A stretch of DNA of 6,809 bases from Verrucomicrobiia bacterium (GTDB taxonomy: Bacteria > Verrucomicrobiota > Verrucomicrobiia > Opitutales > Opitutaceae): the NCBI GenBank assembly GCA_030424825.1, contig JAUHWE010000257.1:1-6809 (forward strand), read 5' to 3'. A program made the position numbers and the translations under genes. The notes under the pieces were generated by a model. The model made no database searches. It was not told the DNA's origin and saw nothing but the letters and a program-made list of their open reading frames with translations. Shown here piece by piece: positions 1 through 5,695 of the stretch; position 1 is the stretch's first letter, and every line of letters begins with the position of its first letter.

Positions 1-565
1 TTGGCTTTCCTTTCATAGTTGTCCAGTTTTTGGCACCATTTTGGCCGTTTATGGACATCCAATCAACAATCTATTGTAGTTAAGTATCTAATAATAAGAT
101 ACTTAAACTCTTTTTAAGAGCCGACTATCCTAAATCTGGTCGGTGGGCAAGAAATTGACTCTGTCACATCGCTACCCAATTCTCCCATTTTTACTTTGCG
201 AACCAAATTACCCGCTAAAAATCTAATACAGTCTGCGTCGCCTTACTATTGACAGAGCAAAACTGAAACACATTCTGGGAGAACTCGACCGTTACTCGCA
301 TTCTTACGGCGCCTGTGAGATTCAGCCCTAGCTACAGAAGTATGTAGCGAATAAAAATGGCAATCTAGCAATGTTTCAAATCGCCGAAACAGTCTGTTTA
401 CCCTCCTTGTTGAGCTGCAAGAGAGGCGTTTATATTCAATCGATACGGTCCTTTTGTCACAACCGTAAGCGTCGATGTATTGGGGTTGAATCGAACCCTC
501 TCGCTTTCGCCAACTGTTATGGCCCTAGCCAGAAATTACACAGCCAGACCTCAAAAATGCATTCC
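1..565. other. Non-coding stretch left of the operon
   Basis: No gene can be supported here. Bases 61-120 are only about 22% GC, well below the operon. Two plus-strand frames are open from the left edge: one runs from base 2 to a TAG at 77-79, the other from base 3 to a TAA at 81-83. Either could be the last 25 or so residues of a plus-strand gene outside the window, but neither peptide is recognisable. A perfect inverted repeat follows at 80-106. Further right there are only short frames without ribosome binding sites, including a 28-codon minus-strand frame at 215-301, and a small inverted repeat at 331-348. No tRNA, transposase or CRISPR pattern was seen. No strong terminator for the minus-strand operon is visible just beyond its stop codon at 566. 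Confidence 0.6.
80..115 (+). terminator. Possible AT-rich intrinsic terminator (perfect 10-bp inverted repeat)
   Basis: TTAAGTATCT at 80-89 is the exact reverse complement of AGATACTTAA at 97-106, with a 7-base loop. Read on the plus strand it is followed after four bases by five T residues (111-115). It begins one base after a plus-strand TAG (77-79) in a frame open from the window edge, the position expected for a terminator of a gene lying to the left. The stem has only two G-C pairs, so it would be weak. A second small hairpin (CTCTT/AAGAG, 108-120) directly follows. An operator palindrome is the alternative reading. Confidence 0.4.
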
Positions 566-1879
566 CTAGGAAAAAAGTTCGCGAATCGGTCGGCCCCCGT
601 CCGTAATAGGGACGGGGCGATTGTCCGGAGTGTGGAGCTCCTTCGCCGGATTGATTCCCATGCCTGCGCAGATGGTGGCGAGAAAGTCTGGCACTGAAAT
701 TTCTCGTTCCAGCACGTTTTCCGCCAAGTCGTCCGTCACACCGACTGCTTGTCCGTGACGAAGCCCGCCCCCTGCGAACACGACACTAAACGCATTTGGG
801 TGATGGCTTCGCCCCCCACCCCCGTCAAATCGACCTGGTCTTCCAAATTCGGTAGCCACCACGACCAGCGTCTTGTCCAGCAGGTCCTTCGCTTCTAGAT
901 CAAGCACTAAAGATGACAGGGCGTCATCCAACTCCTTTATGAGTATGTGCTGCTTTAGTTGGCCTGCTTGGTGCGTATCCCAACCCGTTCCGTTCACGAA
1001 GTTCATGTTGTGAGCAACCTCAACAAACCTCACGCCTCGCTCCACCATCCGGCGGGCCAAGAGGCATCGCTGGCCAAAATCAGGGCCGTAGTCGGCCCTT
1101 AGTTGCGAACTTTCAGATTCAAGGTCGAACGCCCCCATGAATCCGGGGCCAGCTAGCTTCAAACTGCTTTCCACGACTGAACCGTAGTCTCCCAGCCACT
1201 CGTCACTGCGCAGGGAGCTTCTCAAACTAGCAAGCAACGACTCTCTTCTAAACTGTCTCTGGTCATCCACATTCGGATGTCTGCGTAGACTGTTAGGACC
1301 GCTTTCAGTGTTCGTCACGTATAGGTATCCCGCTTCGGGCCCCAAGAATCCGGGATCCCGGGATGCGCTAGGCAGGCCTTCAACCACGTAGGCAGGAATG
1401 TTGGGATCCAAGGACCCCCGCTGATTCGCAACTATAGATCCGATGGAGGGGTAGCGTATGGTGCCAGTTGTCGGGCGCCCCGTATGCACCCGCATCGTGG
1501 CTGCGCTGTGCTCGGCCTTCATCTCGTGCGTCAAGGTTCTGACAATGGTCAGTCTTTCCATGATTCTGGAAACCCTCGGAAGATGCTCGCACACCCGGAT
1601 CCCGTCCACCGACGTCTCGATTGAAGGATAGTACGACCCCGGCTCCACACCGGGCTTCTTGCTGAAGTGCTTGGGGTCCCATGTGTCGATCTGGGCGACA
1701 CCGCCCCCAAGCCACAGAAAAATGCAGTGCTCCGCTTTGCCAAGCGGCGGCATGCCGAGTGCTTTGCCGCTTGACGCCAAGGAATTTCCGAACCCGCCTC
1801 CGGCCATTCCCGCCAGGGCGATTTTGGACGACGTCTTGAGAAACTTCCTGCGATCAAATCTTTCGTCTACTGTATTCAT
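566..1879 (-). CDS. DUF1501 family protein with Tat signal peptide
   Basis: This is a 437-residue secreted protein of the DUF1501 family, which shares the alkaline phosphatase/sulfatase-like fold; its reaction is not established. The ATG at 1879-1877 is chosen because it puts a twin-arginine signal (RRKFLK, residues 10-15, then an Ala/Gly-rich hydrophobic stretch) at the N-terminus. An in-frame ATG 22 codons upstream would bury it. Family landmarks in order: FLWLGGGVAQIDTWDPK (54-70), an EHSAA-TGRPTTGTI region (about 123-141), ERGVRFVEV (280-288), GWDTH (299-303), ATEFGRPGR (342-350) and GGRSHHPNAFSVVFAGGG (355-372). The length is normal and the frame intact. The usual GRDH motif of many members reads GRSH here. 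Start and upstream stop overlap as ATGA with no clear Shine-Dalgarno sequence, so translation is probably coupled to the cytochrome/DUF1553 gene. Tat export implies that it folds in the cytoplasm before export, perhaps with a cofactor or metal. Confidence 0.93.
   Translation of the reverse strand: MNTVDERFDRRKFLKTSSKIALAGMAGGGFGNSLASSGKALGMPPLGKAEHCIFLWLGGGVAQIDTWDPKHFSKKPGVEPGSYYPSIETSVDGIRVCEHLPRVSRIMERLTIVRTLTHEMKAEHSAATMRVHTGRPTTGTIRYPSIGSIVANQRGSLDPNIPAYVVEGLPSASRDPGFLGPEAGYLYVTNTESGPNSLRRHPNVDDQRQFRRESLLASLRSSLRSDEWLGDYGSVVESSLKLAGPGFMGAFDLESESSQLRADYGPDFGQRCLLARRMVERGVRFVEVAHNMNFVNGTGWDTHQAGQLKQHILIKELDDALSSLVLDLEAKDLLDKTLVVVATEFGRPGRFDGGGGRSHHPNAFSVVFAGGGLRHGQAVGVTDDLAENVLEREISVPDFLATICAGMGINPAKELHTPDNRPVPITDGGRPIRELFS
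1876..1879 (-). other. ATGA stop/start overlap (translational coupling)
   Basis: The ATG of the DUF1501 gene (1879-1877) overlaps the TGA of the upstream cytochrome/DUF1553 gene (1878-1876). The bases just upstream of the ATG read ATATCAATTCC, with no purine-rich ribosome binding site. Reinitiation by ribosomes finishing the upstream gene is therefore the likely way the DUF1501 protein is made, tying the amounts of the two products together. The overlap is seen directly; coupling is inferred. Confidence 0.85.
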
Positions 1880-4800
1880 GGAATTGATATGGTTTCTGGT
1901 GAATTTAGAAGCGCCCAGAGCGCGTCCTCGAATCGGTTTCGCCAATCCGGTTTCAAGCGTTTAGTCCGGACCGGGCCGCTCTCCAGCTCCTCCACTTGCT
2001 CTCTTCTCAGCTCCACCGCTTCAACGCTCAAATGGTTGTTCCAGGCCAGCACTGGTATCGGACCTTCAACGGGCGCGTGTTCTGCAACCGCCTGCTTTGA
2101 AACGCGCCGGTCTGTATACCCAATCTTCAACAAGTTCGCGAAAGCATTCCTTTCTTCGGGCTTGGGTGGTCGACTCAGGACTCGTACGAAAACGGTGTTT
2201 ATCAGCTCATCCAAACTGATGTCCGAAAGCGCCAGTTCCGTCATCTGGCTCTCGTCGCTCAATCCAGTCAGCCAAAGTGAATACACCCCGTTCGCCAAAT
2301 TAGCCGGCTGAAGCGGGTTCATAGGAACCTCTCTGCAACTGATCGGCTCGTAGCGAGAGCTCCTCCAGCCGAATGCCCCCATCAGATCAGTCACGGCTTG
2401 AACCCTCGGCAACATCAGACTTGGACGATCTCTATCTAAGGGCGTCCCAGCCATTTCCCAAGCCCGCCAGCTCGAGTATTGCTTCACGGGCCTCTCCAGA
2501 TTCTGGTTCAATATAAACTCGCGAGCATTGAATAGATCCAGATTTAGCGGTTCAGTATCGAATTCCAGCCCGAACGCCAGGGTCATCGAATCGACAATTT
2601 GCTCGGAGCTCATCATCCGGCGAGGCGGGGCGGCGAACAACCTGTTGGAGTCCTCGTCCGTGAGGGAGCTACGCTGGTAGGCTTTCGAGTTAAGAATAAG
2701 CCGAGCCAGATGCTTTAGATCGTATCCATTCAACATCAGCTCTCTGGCCAAATATTCTAGGAGATTCGGATTGAGGCACTCCTCAACTTCCCAGTCGTCT
2801 GCGTCCTTCATCAGCCCCCTGCCGAAATAGCGCTCCCAGAGCCGGTTCGCGATGACCCTCGCAAAACGCAGGTTCGTCGGAGAAGTTACCGCCGCGGCGT
2901 AGGTGTCTCTCGTGGTCGCGCGGCTCCCGACAACCTCGGGAATATCTTCGGGGCGGAGAATCCCATCAAGTGGCCATTTAGGGTCAACGGGTACGCCGGG
3001 TGGCAACGTTACCTTTATTAAGGAGTTCGGCTTGTCCAGTACGCTGGATGGGACGCTACTGGAATCGGGCACTGAAAGGGGTCCTTCGTTAAGCATGGCC
3101 GCCATGCTAAAGAGGTCCTCCTGCGTGCTGCTATGGAACGGAGCGTCGTGGCAGCGGGCGCACTTCATCTGCACCCCAAGGAACGCCGCGTTGATGATGG
3201 CCGCCTTCTCCGCCTCGGGCGCGTCGTTCTCCGCGGCCAGCCCAAAGCCGGCCGGTCCGCCCGCCGCGCTCGCCCCCCGCATCGTGATCAGCTCTGTGGC
3301 AAAAAGGTCCATCGGCTTGTTGTCGAGAAACGACTCGTGGATCCACCAGCGGAACGGGCCCGTCACGTTCAGCGTCATGTTGACGAGGGACGGGTTCTCC
3401 GCGAGGAGGTCCTGCCAGTAACCCACCCAGTTGTCCGCCCATCTCGGATCGTCCAGCAACTTGTCGATCAAGATCCGCCTCTTTTCCGGACGCTTATCAG
3501 CTAGGAAAGACTCGAACTCCCTTTTCGTCGGGACCTGCCCGACCACGTCAAGGTACACACGCCTGACGAAGTCCTCGTCAGAGGAGGACGGGGTCACGGA
3601 TGGATAGGCCAGCGGTTCGTCCGGCCAGACCGCCCCTTCCTCGATCCACTTGCGAATCGTTCCACTCTCGCTCGCGGAAAGGCGCTCACCTTTGGCCGGC
3701 ATCACGTCAATCGAGTCGTCAGTGAGAATCCGATACAGGATCTCGCTTTCTTCCGGCTGGCCGGCGACAATCCCAGGCAGTTCAGACTCCCCTCCCTTGA
3801 AGGCCGAAGCGCGTTGGTCGAGGCGCAGGCCGCCCTTCTCCTTCGAACCGTGACAACTGATGCAATGCGCCTCGAAGATCGGGAGCACGTCCTTGTGGAA
3901 GTCGACAGCGCCTTCAACGGCATCCGACTTCTCGCTTAACTGCAGAACACGATCGATCTCTGCATTGATAAACCGGTCTATATAGTTAGCTTCCTCGAAT
4001 TCTCGAACTGAATTGGGAAGCTCAAGGTTCGGAAGCGACAGAACGTACGCTTTTGCCGCAGAATGACGATCGTCCCAGTACTTCTGAAACTTGGCTCTCA
4101 GAGCGACCCGGTTCCGCTTGTCCAAATCCCTGTAGTATTCCTCTCGTTCGTTGGCAAAAGCGATCCAGCCTGCGTCGGTAAGCGGCACTTTGGCACTGGG
4201 CGCCAGTAGCGAGAACCCATCCTCTCCCTCGAGTCTCACCGCGACCACAGTCTCTCCCAGCTCGTTTCGAAGCACGTCGCCGGTACGCACCGACCTGCCC
4301 CCCAGGCGAACCTCGAGCATGAAATCGAAACTCCCACCGTCGCTCTGGAAATCCAAGAGCACTTCCCGGCACGCGGGAGCTAGTCGGCGCGTTTCACGAG
4401 TCGGCGGGACCGGTACGAAGTCCACTGGGTTCTGACTGCCCTCGTCAAACTGCCGGTAGCTGATTTCGCCTAGCTTCTCCCCGTCGACCGAAAGCCGCGC
4501 CGTGCTGTGGGCCCGCAGCAGTATCGTGTGCCGCCCTTTCGGAAGCTCCACCCGAGACGTGGCCCGGACCAGCATGGGGGAAGGCCAACTCCCACGCACC
4601 CCCGTCCCTACGTAGCGGTTGGGGAGCTGGTAGAAGCCGAAAGCCGTTTCGTCGTACCCGTAGATCGGCTCGCATTCCGACGTGTCAAAAATCCATCCAT
4701 GCGAAAAAGGCACCTCCTCTAGCAATTCGACTGCGACTCTGTTTTCGGGGTAGTCGCTCGGCGAGTAGGGCACCGGCACCGAAAACCGTTCCGCCATCTC

Positions 4801-5583
4801 GTTGTCTTGCAATGCCTTCCTGGATACCTTTGCCTCCGTGATGGAGCCTGTAATCCTCGTGGTTCCGCTCGGGCTCATGAATCTCAAAGGCGAGTCGTTC
4901 TCTGCCGGACTCTGGTCGAGACAAGGTTCCAGCGTGCTGGTCCAAGACCCCGGCTGCCGCCTCCCGTCAAGGTACAGTCTTAGCGACTCCGGATCGCCAA
5001 ACTCGTAGGTAACCGCGAAATGATGCCAACCCGAGTCGAGAGGCAGGCCATACAGCGCTCTCCATTTGAGCTGTTCGAGTTCGCCGTTCCCTTCTTCCCC
5101 TAAAACCGAGTACTGGAATGCAGGATACACCACATTCTCTAGCCGCGCGGTCAGACCATAGTTGAGCGCTCCCGCACTGCCTTTGCCGACCAAGAGCACG
5201 TCCCCACTACCCTTTATGGACTTCAGGTCGACCCAAGCCTCAATCGTTACGGTTTCACCGGACGAAAAGTCCAAAGGGCTGTCCCCTCCGGGGTCCCCCA
5301 CTGAAACCGTACCAGATCCCTGATTCGAGTCGAACGCCACAGACCGGGCTCCGGATTCCAGAAAAGGGAACCAGCGGGTAGAGGGGCCGGGCTGCCCAAC
5401 CTCTACTGAGCCATCGGCTTTGGCGTCCAACAGCTTGCCTATTCCCGATGAGTTCCGAAGGACCTGGCTTCCCACCTCGTTAAAGCGCCAATGGCCTATC
5501 GTCTCTTCGGCCCTAAGCTTCAAGTCTTGGGATTGGGCCACAACGCAGCAAACCGCGATCGCTATCCGAATAAAATAAGGCAT
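1876..5583 (-). CDS. Exported LamG / PA14-like / cytochrome c (PSCyt1) / DUF1549 / DUF1553 protein
   Basis: This is a 1235-residue exported multidomain protein of the PVC-type cytochrome family; its biochemical role is not established. Residues 1-19 form a short Sec-type signal. Residues about 28-268 are LamG/concanavalin-like (motifs TVTIEAWVDL, GWHHFAVTYEF, LRLYLDGR). Residues about 290-440 look like a PA14-like sandwich (WPSPMLVRA, LPKGRHTILLRA, ARLSVDG). Residues about 560-655 are PSCyt1, with heme motif CISCH (574-578) and probable ligand Met628 in MPAKG. Residues about 668-835 are DUF1549, with a second CxxCH (CARCH, 808-812). Residues about 890-1235 are DUF1553 (NRLWERYFGRGL; DRPSLMLPR; ending NSPETISIP where relatives I recall end more like NSPEFVFVP). 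The ATG is the only in-frame start, since a TGA lies 9 bases upstream. A DUF1501 gene follows by ATGA overlap. Bases 3118-3282 have unusually high GC. The LamG and PA14-like modules suggest glycan binding, which is inference. Confidence 0.93.
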   Translation of the reverse strand: MPYFIRIAIAVCCVVAQSQDLKLRAEETIGHWRFNEVGSQVLRNSSGIGKLLDAKADGSVEVGQPGPSTRWFPFLESGARSVAFDSNQGSGTVSVGDPGGDSPLDFSSGETVTIEAWVDLKSIKGSGDVLLVGKGSAGALNYGLTARLENVVYPAFQYSVLGEEGNGELEQLKWRALYGLPLDSGWHHFAVTYEFGDPESLRLYLDGRRQPGSWTSTLEPCLDQSPAENDSPLRFMSPSGTTRITGSITEAKVSRKALQDNEMAERFSVPVPYSPSDYPENRVAVELLEEVPFSHGWIFDTSECEPIYGYDETAFGFYQLPNRYVGTGVRGSWPSPMLVRATSRVELPKGRHTILLRAHSTARLSVDGEKLGEISYRQFDEGSQNPVDFVPVPPTRETRRLAPACREVLLDFQSDGGSFDFMLEVRLGGRSVRTGDVLRNELGETVVAVRLEGEDGFSLLAPSAKVPLTDAGWIAFANEREEYYRDLDKRNRVALRAKFQKYWDDRHSAAKAYVLSLPNLELPNSVREFEEANYIDRFINAEIDRVLQLSEKSDAVEGAVDFHKDVLPIFEAHCISCHGSKEKGGLRLDQRASAFKGGESELPGIVAGQPEESEILYRILTDDSIDVMPAKGERLSASESGTIRKWIEEGAVWPDEPLAYPSVTPSSSDEDFVRRVYLDVVGQVPTKREFESFLADKRPEKRRILIDKLLDDPRWADNWVGYWQDLLAENPSLVNMTLNVTGPFRWWIHESFLDNKPMDLFATELITMRGASAAGGPAGFGLAAENDAPEAEKAAIINAAFLGVQMKCARCHDAPFHSSTQEDLFSMAAMLNEGPLSVPDSSSVPSSVLDKPNSLIKVTLPPGVPVDPKWPLDGILRPEDIPEVVGSRATTRDTYAAAVTSPTNLRFARVIANRLWERYFGRGLMKDADDWEVEECLNPNLLEYLARELMLNGYDLKHLARLILNSKAYQRSSLTDEDSNRLFAAPPRRMMSSEQIVDSMTLAFGLEFDTEPLNLDLFNAREFILNQNLERPVKQYSSWRAWEMAGTPLDRDRPSLMLPRVQAVTDLMGAFGWRSSRYEPISCREVPMNPLQPANLANGVYSLWLTGLSDESQMTELALSDISLDELINTVFVRVLSRPPKPEERNAFANLLKIGYTDRRVSKQAVAEHAPVEGPIPVLAWNNHLSVEAVELRREQVEELESGPVRTKRLKPDWRNRFEDALWALLNSPETISIP

Positions 5584-5596
5584 AATTATCGTTCAA

Positions 5597-5603
5597 TCCT
5601 TCC
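5597..5603 (-). promoter_or_regulatory. Ribosome binding site candidate for the cytochrome/DUF1553 gene
   Basis: On the minus strand GGAAGGA ends 13 bases before the ATG at 5583. That spacing is longer than ideal, but this is the nearest purine-rich stretch to the only possible start codon. A better match, AAGGAGGG (5621-5628), lies 37 bases upstream with no start codon at the right distance; it falls inside a 16-codon mini-frame (5643-5593). No convincing -35/-10 promoter was found between the receptor stop and this site. Confidence 0.45.
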
Positions 5604-5652
5604 AACTATCTGGGAATTTACCCTCCTTAGTCATCTCTGGCATAATGGCTTT

Positions 5653-5682
5653 TCGAGGATGGCAGACACCTTCCACCCTCGA
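5653..5682 (-). other. Stem-loop between the receptor and the cytochrome/DUF1553 gene
   Basis: In minus-strand RNA, TCGAGGGUGG (5682-5673) can pair with CCAUCCUCGA (5662-5653): ten pairs including one G-U wobble, with a 10-base loop. It begins 13 bases after the receptor stop codon (5698-5696). The sequence after it is AAAAGCC rather than a U-run, so it is not a standard intrinsic terminator for this strand. Possible roles are 3'-end protection of the receptor transcript or partial termination that lowers expression of the downstream pair. On the opposite strand it is followed by TTAATTTGTTG, a poor U-tract with no gene to serve. Confidence 0.45.
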
Positions 5683-5695
5683 TTAATTTGTTGTG

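Noticed and set aside
249..277. TTGACA box on the plus strand as a promoter
   Set aside because: The -10 position reads ATTCTG, a poor match, and no plus-strand gene follows.
215..301. Minus-strand 28-codon frame, with an overlapping plus-strand frame (about 227-331)
   Set aside because: The minus-strand frame has no ribosome binding site, the plus-strand one has no ATG, and neither peptide resembles a known family. It could be a remnant, but nothing supports a gene.
331..348. Inverted repeat GCTACA/TGTAGC with a 6-base loop
   Set aside because: The stem is only 6 bp and has no U-run on either side. Repeats of this size are expected by chance.
480..500. tRNA T-arm-like sequence on the minus strand (GGGTTCGATTCAACCC)
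   Set aside because: With a 7-base TTCGATT loop the second stem pair is G-A, so the arm does not form. No acceptor, D or anticodon arm is found around it.
371..697. Plus-strand open frame of 108 codons
   Set aside because: Its second part runs antisense through the conserved DUF1501 C-terminus. It has no recognisable domain and no clear ribosome binding site.
1877..1945. Longer start for the DUF1501 gene at ATG 1945, adding 22 residues
   Set aside because: The added residues lie inside the upstream gene's coding end, have no signal-peptide character and would push the RR motif to residue 32. The ATG at 1879 puts the twin-arginine motif at residue 10 and makes a clean ATGA overlap.
2903..3504. 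Plus-strand open frames of 172 and 123 codons and a minus-strand frame of 103 codons in another phase
   Set aside because: They overlap the conserved DUF1549 domain and its GC-rich patch, where stop codons are rare in every frame. Their residue composition is typical of shadow frames.
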